A model generated the notes under the pieces. It saw nothing but the letters and a program-made list of their open reading frames with translations. It ran no database searches and had not been told where the DNA came from. Positions 15,649 to 23,532 of a DNA stretch of 64,000 nt are shown here, piece after piece. Position 1 is the first letter of the stretch, and each line of letters starts with the position of its first letter. The stretch is from Exiguobacterium qingdaonense (GTDB lineage Bacteria > Bacillota > Bacilli > Exiguobacteriales > Exiguobacteriaceae), in the NCBI RefSeq assembly GCF_018617855.1, contig NZ_JACSKY010000002.1, positions 1 to 64,000 on the forward strand, written 5' to 3'. Made by a program: the position numbers and the translations under genes.

Positions 15649-16425
15649 ATGAAAGAAGTACAACAAAAAGTGGATGCGATGATTCTTCATTTAGGAGGTT
15701 ATTGGAGACCTCTATCTGGTCTGGCAAGATTATTAGAGGAAGTCGGAGAACTTGGCGGGGCATTGCGTAATGCGATAGACGAAGAGATCAAGGAAGAATT
15801 GCTCGACGTGCTCGTCATTTCAACGTGTCTCGCAAACCAATATGCAATTACCCTTCGTCAACCTGAGGCGAGCGACAGCGGGGAGACGAGAGATCAAGTT
15901 TATTTTCGAATCGTTGAAGAGGCGGGCGAGGTGGCTCGTATATTGAACGCTTATGAAGGAGACAAGAAGCTAAAGCCGAATCGTGAAGGAGAGTCGTTAA
16001 AGGACCATATCGAGCGGCTACAGTGCGCCGTCATGTCTCTTGGCGCATCTTTCAACATGCGATTGTTCGATTTACTGTTTGCGTTGATTGAAGAGAAGTC
16101 GACACGTGATTTTGGAAGGTTTGACCATACACCAGACCCAATTACGGAATCATCGGTCCGTACCTATTTATCACACCGAAATGGTCGGTATTGGGGAGGG
16201 ATTCCGGTTAAATCATTTGAGCGTTTCGACCGATATATTGAACGAGAGCAACATCTACGACGGTTTTATAAAATCGCAACGATTGAAGGATTAGACGGAT
16301 TCGTCATTCATCAGCAGCGGGATGGGCTGATCTTTACAGGAGATTTGCCGGTGATTGAGGGCTTCGAGCTGACGGTAGAGGACTATGCTTCTGGAACGTA
16401 TTTTGTCGTCCGCCCGACCCGTTAA
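15649..16425 (+). CDS. Tandem MazG-like protein, 258 aa
   Basis: It contains two all-alpha NTP pyrophosphohydrolase-like segments and a C-terminal part I cannot assign. The first (about 1-65) has EEVGELGGAL then EEIKEELLDVLVI, a plausible EExxE...ExxD metal site. The second (about 85-135) has EEAGEVARIL, but the region where ExxD should be reads DHIERLQCAVMSL, so its site looks degenerate. The last 110 residues (from about 150) hold HRNGRYWGG and WG-type aromatics. AGGTGA 6 nt upstream favours the ATG at 15649 over the one at 15643. Nucleotide-pool cleaning is the family role; the actual substrate is unknown. Confidence 0.7.
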   Translation: MKEVQQKVDAMILHLGGYWRPLSGLARLLEEVGELGGALRNAIDEEIKEELLDVLVISTCLANQYAITLRQPEASDSGETRDQVYFRIVEEAGEVARILNAYEGDKKLKPNREGESLKDHIERLQCAVMSLGASFNMRLFDLLFALIEEKSTRDFGRFDHTPDPITESSVRTYLSHRNGRYWGGIPVKSFERFDRYIEREQHLRRFYKIATIEGLDGFVIHQQRDGLIFTGDLPVIEGFELTVEDYASGTYFVVRPTR

Positions 16426-16428
16426 AAA

Positions 16429-16488
16429 CATTTACCTTTTTATCAAAAACATTCATCTTTTTTTCAAATATTTACTTTTTTTAAAAAA
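16429..16488 (+). repeat. Three imperfect 20-bp AT-rich tandem units
   Basis: Three consecutive units of the form ACATTTACCTTTTTATCAAA, each diverged by a few bases, lie between the MazG-like gene and the amidase promoter. They may be replication slippage or a curved upstream element. Nothing else is seen in this gap. Confidence 0.5.
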
Positions 16489-16498
16489 GCATTATGCT
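16471..16498 (+). promoter_or_regulatory. Putative SigA promoter of the amidase gene
   Basis: TTTACT, 16 bp and TATGCT form a moderate vegetative promoter about 55 nt before the start codon. No SigD-type match was found. Confidence 0.4.
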
Positions 16499-16551
16499 AA
16501 TATGTAATTGTTGTTAGTAGGAAATGCCGCAATAAGAAAGGAATATTTTGG

Positions 16552-18465
16552 ATGAAAATGAAGCTATTAAAAGTTGCCCTCATCTTAACGGTCCTATTGT
16601 TTGGGATGCAACTCCCGTCTGTTGAAGCAGCGACTTACGATGGAGAAACGACTGTCAATTTGAACATTCGTACTTCACCTAGTCTGAGTGGAACGGTAGT
16701 GGACACATTGCCGAGAGGCACGAAAGTGAAATATGGTACGCATAATCAGTCATGGCATAAGGTGTACGTAAACAATCGTACATACTACGCCTCGGCCCAA
16801 TACATCCGTAAACTTTCATCCACTTCAAGCTCGTTGTCGACCCAATCGACAACGTCTACCGGCGTGACGACTGCGAACTTAAATATTCGCGTCACATCCC
16901 ATCGATCGGCAAAAATCTACACGACGCTGAAGAAAGGGACGGAAGTGAAGTACGCGATTCACAATTCCTCATGGGCAAAAGTCTTTTTGAATGGGAAGAC
17001 GTATTATGCGGCGAAAGCCTACATCGCCCCGAAGCTCGCTGAGTCGAATGTGGATCGGACGAACGGCTACACCAACCGTGACTTAAAACTATTTGCTGAA
17101 CGGAATCAACGCTCGAAAGTACAGAAGGTTCTTCCGAAAAACACGTCTGTCGTATCGAGCAAGTATAACTCGAGCTGGTCGGTCGTCTATATCGGGAACG
17201 AGACATACTATACACCGACGTGGGGAATCACACCAGGCACCCTCGATACGGGCGTGGAGAAGCAAAATGGTTATGCGAATCGTGATTTGAAATTGTTTGC
17301 CGAACGGAACCAACGTGCAACGGTTCAAAAAGTACTCCCGTTGAACACGGCCGTCGTCTCGAGCAAATACAATTCGAGCTGGTCGATTGTCTATATCGGG
17401 AACGAAACGTATTATACGCCGTCGGCTTACATCTCGACGTCGAAAACATCGACTGAACCGCCGACGACAACAAAACCAAACGATGGATTGACCCAAGGAT
17501 ATGCGAATCGTACAGTCAATTTGTTTGGTAAAACACATCAAAGTTCACCGATTCAACTCGTACTTCCAAAGTATACGGCTGTTTCCTATAAGCCATACAA
17601 CTCGAGCTGGTCGACTGTTCATATCGGTTCGAAAACGTACTATACTGCCAGTTCATGGTTGACGGAAGGGAAAGCTCCTGCAGAACCGGAAGCCGCTCCT
17701 AAAGGGAAAGTATACATTAACACCCCGGGAGATGTGTTGAATGTCCGATCGAAGGCGAGTCTGAACTCGAACGTGGTCGGCCGACTCAATCACGGGACTG
17801 AAGTTTCTCATTATGGGACGGTGAACGGGTTCCATAAAATCAAGTTCAACGGACAAGATGCGTATATTTCTTCAGCATTCGTTACGACATCTAAGCCAAG
17901 CACATCGACTGGAACGGTCATCGTTCTTGATCCTGGTCATGGCGGGAAAGATCCTGGTGCAGTGAACGGTTCGCTCTATGAGAAAACGATTGTACTCGAC
18001 GTAACGAAACGGGTAGAAGCCTATCTTCGTTCGAAGTACAATTATACGGTTCGCCTGACACGTTCGACTGATGTTTATTTAACATTAGACCAACGAGTTG
18101 CTGCAGCCAAATCGTTACGTGGGGACTTGTTTGTTAGTATGCACGCCAATGCAGCAACATCCTCTGCTGCAAAAGGGATCGAGACGTTCTATTCTTCGAG
18201 TTCTGCGCATAGTGCCCGCAGCCGTGTGCTCGCTTCAAACATTCAAAGCAACTTGGTCAGTAAAATGAGCGGAATGTCCAACCGAGGAGTGAAGACGGCT
18301 AACTATTACGTCATCACGTACAATACAATGCCATCTGCCCTCGTCGAACTTGGATTCATTTCTTCACCTACCGATTATGCGTACCTTCGTAGTGATGCAT
18401 CTCGCCAACGTATGGCGGAAGGTGTCGCTGAAGGAATCGCCAAGTATGTTCGAACATATTACTAA
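16552..18465 (+). CDS. Secreted N-acetylmuramoyl-L-alanine amidase with six SH3-type repeats, 637 aa
   Basis: A cell-wall hydrolase cutting the bond between muramic acid and the stem peptide. Residues 1-26 form a signal peptide (LLKVALILTVLLFGMQ, cleavage near VEA-A). Six bacterial SH3-like wall-binding repeats follow at about 28-86, 104-160, 171-228, 239-297, 316-372 and 386-445. Units 3 and 4 are nearly identical (both contain NRDLKLFAERNQR and YIGNETYYTP), suggesting recent duplication. The C-terminal Amidase_3 domain (about 455-637) has zinc ligands in VLDPGHGGKDPG and FVSMHANA and the catalytic Glu in ALVELGFISS. AAAGGA precedes the ATG by 9 nt. It is likely a LytC/CwlM-type autolysin or one involved in wall turnover. 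Confidence 0.93.
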   Translation: MKMKLLKVALILTVLLFGMQLPSVEAATYDGETTVNLNIRTSPSLSGTVVDTLPRGTKVKYGTHNQSWHKVYVNNRTYYASAQYIRKLSSTSSSLSTQSTTSTGVTTANLNIRVTSHRSAKIYTTLKKGTEVKYAIHNSSWAKVFLNGKTYYAAKAYIAPKLAESNVDRTNGYTNRDLKLFAERNQRSKVQKVLPKNTSVVSSKYNSSWSVVYIGNETYYTPTWGITPGTLDTGVEKQNGYANRDLKLFAERNQRATVQKVLPLNTAVVSSKYNSSWSIVYIGNETYYTPSAYISTSKTSTEPPTTTKPNDGLTQGYANRTVNLFGKTHQSSPIQLVLPKYTAVSYKPYNSSWSTVHIGSKTYYTASSWLTEGKAPAEPEAAPKGKVYINTPGDVLNVRSKASLNSNVVGRLNHGTEVSHYGTVNGFHKIKFNGQDAYISSAFVTTSKPSTSTGTVIVLDPGHGGKDPGAVNGSLYEKTIVLDVTKRVEAYLRSKYNYTVRLTRSTDVYLTLDQRVAAAKSLRGDLFVSMHANAATSSAAKGIETFYSSSSAHSARSRVLASNIQSNLVSKMSGMSNRGVKTANYYVITYNTMPSALVELGFISSPTDYAYLRSDASRQRMAEGVAEGIAKYVRTYY

Positions 18466-18473
18466 GTGATCAA

Positions 18474-18506
18474 CCTTAGACGATTTCAATCGTCTAAGGT
18501 TTTTTT
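18474..18506 (+). terminator. Terminator of the amidase gene
   Basis: The 12-bp stem CCTTAGACGATT / AATCGTCTAAGG has a 2-nt loop as written and is followed by TTTTTTT. Confidence 0.92.
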
Positions 18507-18512
18507 ACATGC

Positions 18513-18542
18513 AAAAGACCGAACCTCGTTGAAGGTTCGGTC
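18513..18542 (-). terminator. Left flanking hairpin of repeat copy B (distal terminator copy)
   Basis: GACCGAACCT pairs with AGGTTCGGTC over the loop CGTTGA. On the minus strand it is followed by TTTT, so it looks like the original terminator of the nrd operon, now separated from it by the repeat. A close direct copy lies at 18917-18944. Confidence 0.8.
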
Positions 18543-18543
18543 C

Positions 18544-18916
18544 AGGCTGTTGACTAACATGAATCATATCGCTCGCCTTTCCGGCGCCCACGCTTTCCGC
18601 AGGCAATCCCGGAGCCGCATCGCGACCTAGGTCGCTGCTGGGTCTCCGTCGGATTGCAATCCTTTCGGAGTCGGGGCGCCGTCGGGCGAGCAACGCAAAC
18701 GGTCGTCATCTGGCGGCCGTTTGTCTTTTTCTGAGGCGTTGATGGTCGAAGAAAAAGCCCGATCCATACTTCGAACCGGTCCAAATGAGGAAGAACATAA
18801 ACGCCATGTCCACGTGCAAGTCGCTTTACCGGCTGCGACTGCAAGCCGTCGAGCGCTCGCTGAACATAAAAAAGACGAACTAAATCGCACGTGGCGATTT
18901 GGTTCGTCAACAGCCT
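18544..18916 (+). repeat. Structured repeat element, copy B (complete, 373 bp)
   Basis: The ends are inverted repeats AGGCTGTTGAC and GTCAACAGCCT. The left half folds into one long imperfect hairpin: GCTCGCC 18571-18577 with GGCGAGC 18685-18691; CGGCGCCC 18582-18589 with GGGCGCCG 18674-18681; GCAATCC 18603-18609 with GGATTGC 18651-18657; CGGAG with CTCCG; tip GCGACCTAGGTCGC at 18622-18635. A second hairpin (18698-18722, with G.U pairs on the plus strand) is followed by TCTTTTT. A third (GACGAAC-AAATCGC facing GCGATTT-GTTCGTC) closes the right end. There is no plausible protein: open frames conserved between copies are by-products of the palindromes. The core resembles GC-rich palindromic repeats I recall from other Bacillales genomes. 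Confidence 0.9.
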
Positions 18917-18944
18917 GGACCGAAGTTCGTTGAACGTTCGGTCC
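18917..18944. terminator. Right flanking hairpin of repeat copy B (proximal copy)
   Basis: GGACCGAA and TTCGGTCC enclose GTTC-GTT-GAAC. It has the same outer arms and CGTTGAA core as the hairpin at 18513-18542 and lies directly after the repeat end, 3 bp from the nrdF stop codon. It lacks a T-tract of its own on the minus strand. Confidence 0.8.
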
Positions 18945-18947
18945 GCT

Positions 18948-19988
18948 TTATAAGTCGTCAAATCCGTTTGCATCGGTCACTTTCGCATAAGAACGCGATT
19001 TTTGCTCGAAGAAGTCCGACTTTGTCGCATTGAGCGAATCGTCTGAATAAGCACGGATCCAAGGCATGACGTCTTCATCGTATCCTTCGTATAAATCGTT
19101 TAATCCGATGACACGCAAGCGTTTATTCGCCAAGTATTTGACGTAATCACGCATTTCACTGACGTCGAGCCCATCGAGGTCGCGTAGCACGTATTCACAC
19201 CATTCAATCTCAAGGTCGACCGCCTCTGACATCGTATCGTATACGAATTGACTGAACTGACCGTCCTCGTCAATCTTTGGATTCTCTGTCAACACGGCAC
19301 GTAAGAGCTGGCTGATGAAATAAGAATGTTGCATCTCGTCACGTTGGATGTAACTGATCATCGTCGATGTGCCGACCATTTTTTGGTGACGCGCGAGGTT
19401 ATAGAAATAGGCGAAACCTGAATAGAAGTTGATCCCTTCTAGAATGACCGAAGTGACGAGCGACTTTGCAAAATTCTCAGCATTCGGTGTCTCACGGAAC
19501 TCTTCATACAGGTCCAGGATGAACTGATTGCGCTTCATGACCATCTCGTCGTCTTTGGCGATATCAAAGATCCGATTTTGTTCCGCGAGTGGTACGAGAC
19601 TCGATAGGACGTAGCTATACGATTGATTGTGTACGACTTCCTGTTGTGCGATGACCGCGAGGACGGCATGAACAGATGAATCGGAAGAAAACATGGAAGA
19701 TTCTAAAATGTATCGAGTTTGGACGGAGTCAAGAATCGATAACAACCCGATGATGCGTTTGAACGCATCCTGCTCTCGCTCAGTCAGCTGTGGCCATTGT
19801 TGCATGTCCTTAGACATTGAAATTTCATCAGGAATCCAAAAATTAGATAACAACTGTTTATAAATCGTATAAAACTGAGGATACGCGATATCGTTCCAGT
19901 TGACGATCGAGCTCGTTTCGCCGCCGATGATGGCGGTTGCCCGGTTAGGATGTTTGGGCGACAATAATTTGATTTTCTGAATCGACAT
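18948..19988 (-). CDS. nrdF: Class I ribonucleotide reductase, beta (radical) subunit, 346 aa
   Basis: The metal-cofactor subunit of the enzyme making deoxyribonucleotides. All expected ligands can be placed: Asp in LSILDSVQT, Glu and His in QQEVVHNQSY (with the radical Tyr four residues after the His), Glu in VILEGINFYSGF, and Glu and His in IQRDEMQHSYF. The C-terminus ends in FDDL, the usual type of tail that docks into the alpha subunit. GAAGGAG lies 9 nt upstream. The start overlaps the end of the flavodoxin gene by 44 nt, so the genes are coupled in one operon. Class Ib (NrdF) or Ia (NrdB) cannot be separated by eye; the symbol is provisional. Confidence 0.93.
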   Translation of the reverse strand: MSIQKIKLLSPKHPNRATAIIGGETSSIVNWNDIAYPQFYTIYKQLLSNFWIPDEISMSKDMQQWPQLTEREQDAFKRIIGLLSILDSVQTRYILESSMFSSDSSVHAVLAVIAQQEVVHNQSYSYVLSSLVPLAEQNRIFDIAKDDEMVMKRNQFILDLYEEFRETPNAENFAKSLVTSVILEGINFYSGFAYFYNLARHQKMVGTSTMISYIQRDEMQHSYFISQLLRAVLTENPKIDEDGQFSQFVYDTMSEAVDLEIEWCEYVLRDLDGLDVSEMRDYVKYLANKRLRVIGLNDLYEGYDEDVMPWIRAYSDDSLNATKSDFFEQKSRSYAKVTDANGFDDL

Positions 19989-20451
19989 GATGCATAACTC
20001 CTTCTTCTACATGTTGAGCCATCCGCTCTGCCCAGTACTGGACGTTGTACGGTTGGTTACGTGGGGACTGTTCAATTTTAAGCAGCTCCCCGGCAAGCGG
20101 GATTCCGAATTTTGAAAGGTGGTACGCCATCTCGTCGACGGCGCGGCAGAAATGTACAAACATTTTGTCACCAGTTCCGAATACCGCTGCTTGTCGAATC
20201 GGCACTTGTAGTTCCTTCAACACGAGGCGAAACGTATCCTTCATTTCGTCTGGTAAGATTCCGTCTGCCCACGTGTAGGAGCCGAAATAAACGAGATCGA
20301 ACGTAGCGAGTGACTTCGCTTCACGATAGCCGACTCGATCGGCATCATATCGAACGACCGTATCTCCACGACGATGATGTGTCGACTCGATGAGCGATGC
20401 TACTTCTTCTGTGTTTCCGCTCATCGAATGACAAATGATTGCGATGTTCAT
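19945..20451 (-). CDS. Flavodoxin in the ribonucleotide reductase operon (NrdI position), 168 aa
   Basis: A small FMN protein: SMSGNTEEVA at residues 8-17 is the FMN phosphate loop, and FGSYTWADGILPDEMKDT is a standard flavodoxin aromatic loop, followed by AVFGTGDKMFVHFC. Operons of class Ib reductases normally carry nrdI here, but the NrdI hallmarks (a short protein of about 130 aa with its own loop pattern) are not seen. The C-terminal 30 residues (EEGVMHHVDSENQ...) are a tail beyond the usual flavodoxin end and overlap nrdF. AAAGGTGG 7 nt upstream fixes the start. Likely it reduces or activates the beta-subunit cofactor (inference from position). Confidence 0.88.
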   Translation of the reverse strand: MNIAIICHSMSGNTEEVASLIESTHHRRGDTVVRYDADRVGYREAKSLATFDLVYFGSYTWADGILPDEMKDTFRLVLKELQVPIRQAAVFGTGDKMFVHFCRAVDEMAYHLSKFGIPLAGELLKIEQSPRNQPYNVQYWAERMAQHVEEGVMHHVDSENQIIVAQTS

Positions 20452-20502
20452 TAGTAGACCACCTTTCAGAAAAACGGACTAGATTCGTGATGTGACGATT
20501 GG

Positions 20503-22770
20503 TTACGAGGCGCAAGACTCACATTCATCGACTTCGACGGTTGTTGAACGTGTGTAGTAAATCGACTTCATCCCGAGTGACCAGGCTTCAAGATGCATCG
20601 CAAGAAGCTCTGTCGCCTTCACATCATTCTTCACGTACAAGTTGAAGCTGATTGCTTGGTCGATATGGCGTTGGCGTGCCGCGTTTTGACGGATACTCCA
20701 TAACTGATCGACTTCAAATGCGGATTTATAGAACCAGTTCGTCTCCGGCGTCAAGTCCGGCACCGTGACTGGAATCTTATAATTTTTCTTCTCCTCCGAA
20801 TAGACCTTCTTATAAACTGGGTCAATCGAAGCCGTACTGCCAGCGATGATGGCGGTTGAAGAGTTCGGTGCGACGGCCATCATATAGGCGTTGCGGACGC
20901 CGTTTTGATGTACTGCTTCAGCGAGACCATCCCAATCAAGGTCATCATGTGAACGATAGTTCCGGCGTTTAAAGTATTCACCCGTATGCCATTCCGATCC
21001 CTCAAAGACCCCGAATGCACCTTTTTCCTTAGCGAGTTCCATCGATGCCTGAATCGTGAGATACGCAATTTTTTCATACAGTTTTTCTGCGTATTGTACA
21101 GCATCGACCGACTCCCAGCGGATGCCTTCGAGAGCGAGCAGATGGTGCCATCCGAACGTTCCGAGCCCGACGGCACGATACTTCTGGTTCGTGATCATCG
21201 CCTGTGGGACTTCGATCGTGTTCAAATCGATGACGTTATCAAGCATACGCATCTGAATCGGGATGAGCCGTTCAAGAACGTCTGCCTTCACCGCCCGGGC
21301 GAGGGCAATCGAACTCAAGTTACAGACGACGAAATCCCCTGGTGTTTTCGTGATGACGATTTTTCCGTCTTGCGTGTACTCTTCTTCAATCGTCGTGGCC
21401 GACATGTTTTGTGCGATTTCTGAACAGAGGTTTGAACTGTAAATCATACCGGCGTGTTTATTTGGGTTGGCACGGTTCACCGCGTCACGGAAGAACATGT
21501 ATGGGGTCCCGGTCTCAAGTTGTGAGCGCATATAACGCTTCACGAGGTCGATGGCTGGGACCGTCACACGAGACAATTCTGGCGTGTTGACACATTCCAT
21601 ATATTTCTCTGTGAAGCTTCCGCCGTTCTCTGATTCGTCAAAATAGTCTTCAAGGCTATATCCCATCACGGTACGAATCTCGTGTGGGTCGAACAGATGC
21701 CATTCGCCGCGTGCCTCGACCGTACGCATGAAGAGGTCCGGTAAGCAGACGCCCGTGAACAAGTCGTGTGTCCGGAGACGCTCATCGCCGTTGTTCAATT
21801 TCGCATCGAGGAACTCAAAGATGTCTTTATGCCAGATGTCTAAATAGACAGCGATCGAGCCTTGGCGCATCCCGAGTTGATCGACCGAGACGGCCGTGTT
21901 GTTCAGTTGCTTCATCCAAGGAAGAGCACCACTTGAGACACCTTTGAATCCTTTGATGTCACTTCCGCGTGACCGGATCTTCCCGAGATAGACACCGATT
22001 CCGCCGCCACCTTTTGAGAGCGTCGCCACGTCGGTGTTCGAGTCGTAGATGCCACGGAGCGAGTCATCGACCGTGTCGATGAAGCAAGAGCTGAGCTGTC
22101 CGTAGGATTTCCCAGCGTTTGATAACGTCGGTGTGGCGACCGTCATATAAAGGTTCGAGAGAGCCCAGTATGCCTCTTCAACGAGCTTCAAGCGTGTCTC
22201 TTGACCTTCTTTTTGCATGAGGGTCATCGCGATGACCATGAAGCGTTCCTGTGGAAGCTCATACAAGTTCTTCACATGATCGCGCCCAAGATAGCGGTCC
22301 GACAACGTTCGGAGTCCGATGTATGTGAAGAGACGGTCTCGGGATGGGTCAATCAACGTTTCGAGATGGTCCATGTCTTCTTTTGAGTACGTGTCAAGAA
22401 GGGCGGAGGTGAAGATGCGTTTTGCTGTTAACGTCTCGACCAATTGATAAAAACTTCCGTAACGCATGGGAGCTTCGTAGCCACGGTTTCGTGCCGCTTC
22501 TAAGTAGAGACGATTCAAGTACATCTCCGTCGCGACGAACGTCCAGTCCGGTTCTTCAGCTTTTAACATATCGAGAGCGTGCATCGTCAATAAGTCATAC
22601 ACTACATCTTGTGTTAGCGACTTTGTCTCGAGCGCTCGAATCGCCCGTTCTTCATAACGTTCCACACTCAAGTGAGGATACCTTGTCTGGATAGAGTGGA
22701 TAAGAGAAGAGACGTCAGCAAGCGTTGGAACCGCTGGTAACATCGTCTCGTGCTGGATAGGTGATGTCAA
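20503..22770 (-). CDS. nrdE: Class I ribonucleotide reductase, alpha (catalytic) subunit, 755 aa
   Basis: Reduces nucleoside diphosphates. The active-site Cys, Asn and Glu residues are visible in QLSSCFIDT, YSSNLCSEI and VVCNLSSIALA, with the radical-transfer pair Tyr-Tyr in KSIYYTRS and the C-terminal redox pair in DECESCAS. The N-terminus (LTQDVVYDLLTMHALDML) is the regular large-subunit N domain. No ATP-cone motif is seen before it, so activity-site dATP inhibition is probably absent. Translation starts at TTG 22770, 9 nt after AAAGGAG, with no nearby ATG. First gene of an operon with the flavodoxin and nrdF. nrdA would be an equally fair symbol. Confidence 0.94.
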   Translation of the reverse strand: MTSPIQHETMLPAVPTLADVSSLIHSIQTRYPHLSVERYEERAIRALETKSLTQDVVYDLLTMHALDMLKAEEPDWTFVATEMYLNRLYLEAARNRGYEAPMRYGSFYQLVETLTAKRIFTSALLDTYSKEDMDHLETLIDPSRDRLFTYIGLRTLSDRYLGRDHVKNLYELPQERFMVIAMTLMQKEGQETRLKLVEEAYWALSNLYMTVATPTLSNAGKSYGQLSSCFIDTVDDSLRGIYDSNTDVATLSKGGGGIGVYLGKIRSRGSDIKGFKGVSSGALPWMKQLNNTAVSVDQLGMRQGSIAVYLDIWHKDIFEFLDAKLNNGDERLRTHDLFTGVCLPDLFMRTVEARGEWHLFDPHEIRTVMGYSLEDYFDESENGGSFTEKYMECVNTPELSRVTVPAIDLVKRYMRSQLETGTPYMFFRDAVNRANPNKHAGMIYSSNLCSEIAQNMSATTIEEEYTQDGKIVITKTPGDFVVCNLSSIALARAVKADVLERLIPIQMRMLDNVIDLNTIEVPQAMITNQKYRAVGLGTFGWHHLLALEGIRWESVDAVQYAEKLYEKIAYLTIQASMELAKEKGAFGVFEGSEWHTGEYFKRRNYRSHDDLDWDGLAEAVHQNGVRNAYMMAVAPNSSTAIIAGSTASIDPVYKKVYSEEKKNYKIPVTVPDLTPETNWFYKSAFEVDQLWSIRQNAARQRHIDQAISFNLYVKNDVKATELLAMHLEAWSLGMKSIYYTRSTTVEVDECESCAS

Positions 22771-22865
22771 AATCGATCACTCCTTTATATGATGTAGATG
22801 GTATGAAAGAATAATATATACTTCCGAACCTGCCATAATATCGTGTCAACGCTTAAAATGCCTGT

Positions 22866-22881
22866 TAACTATATATTGACA
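22866..22881. promoter_or_regulatory. Possible NrdR-box-like site upstream of nrdE
   Basis: TAACTATATATTGACA shares the ATAT core and about ten positions with the 16-bp NrdR consensus ACACWATATNTNGTGT. A weaker ACACGATAT follows about 35 bp downstream on the minus strand. NrdR usually binds paired boxes near nrd promoters. The match is imperfect. Confidence 0.3.
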
Positions 22882-23012
22882 CTTTTTTATCTTTTTAATC
22901 ATAAAACACCTACATTTAGTTTTTCAATCCTTGACATTCTGAAATGTGCCCGTCGCTTTTTTGCTTTTGCTCCAAAAGGGCTTCATGACCCGATTTGAGA
23001 GGGAGAACTGAG

Positions 23013-23108
23013 ATGGAAAAAAATTATGAATTGGCTTTGCGTGTTTTTTCACAAATCGTTGAATCCGATTTCAACCGTGATCATGAACTATTTCGTCAGT
23101 TGGTTTAA
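23013..23108 (+). CDS. Hypothetical 31-aa peptide in the nrdE-yugE gap
   Basis: An ATG frame with AGAGGGAG 6 nt upstream encodes MEKNYELALRVF... ending FRQLV. It is charged and could form amphipathic helices, with no membrane segment. It lies in the 519-nt space between divergently oriented nrdE and the yugE operon. TTGACA at 22932 may be part of its promoter, but no good -10 element follows. Nothing else is seen from 23109 to 23289 apart from the ribosome-binding site of the next gene. No family recognised. Confidence 0.4.
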   Translation: MEKNYELALRVFSQIVESDFNRDHELFRQLV

Positions 23109-23289
23109 CGTGGAATTGACTTCATTTGACGTACTGCATCAACATTCCTGCATAGTCATTCCATACTAGATATAGTGTTCCGATGAAGCACGAAATATGA
23201 ATCCGTTTGTCAAGGCTGGCATCCGAGTAAAAAGTAAGGTAGATTGATGAGGTAGGGCACATCATTTTACGAAAAGAAGGGTTTAACAA

Positions 23290-23520
23290 GTGCGTACAGA
23301 AGACTTATTATTAACATGGGACCCGCTCGGATACGGGGTGGGCTCGTACAGTCCAGAATTCGATGAGGTGATGATGGCATTAATTGATGTCGACTCTCCG
23401 GAGCAGCTCACCGAGGTGATGCGCCGCACGCTTCTTGAGGCGTTCGATGCGTGTCCATCAGAACGAGAGATGTATGAGATGGCGCAGCGTCTTTTCGCGT
23501 CGTTGTCTTGCCAACTATAA
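23290..23520 (+). CDS. yugE: DUF1871-like small protein (YugE), 76 aa
   Basis: A small soluble protein with WDPLGYGVGSYSPEF near the start and a helical remainder, resembling the DUF1871 proteins typified by B. subtilis YugE (function unknown). It starts at GTG 23290 with AGAAGGG 8 nt upstream; no ATG lies nearby. It is the first gene of a compact operon whose later members correspond to B. subtilis yugG and yugH, and that order supports the family call. Confidence 0.6.
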   Translation: MRTEDLLLTWDPLGYGVGSYSPEFDEVMMALIDVDSPEQLTEVMRRTLLEAFDACPSEREMYEMAQRLFASLSCQL

Positions 23521-23532
23521 GGAGGAATAAAT

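Noticed and set aside
16429-16488. The AT-rich tandem units as a CRISPR array.
   Set aside because: There are only three units, they are contiguous without spacers, and no cas genes are present.
18505-18693. Open frames of about 60-140 codons through the repeat copies, conserved between copies (also 61000-61185 and 25-285).
   Set aside because: They appear on both strands over the same palindromic DNA, have no ribosome-binding sites, and their similarity follows from identity of the structured repeat. They are probably the kind of spurious proteins often annotated in such elements.
18544-18916. The repeat as an insertion sequence or TnpB-associated element.
   Set aside because: No transposase or TnpB-like frame is present in any copy, and the size is below 420 bp. 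It may still be mobilised in trans, so this rejects only autonomy.
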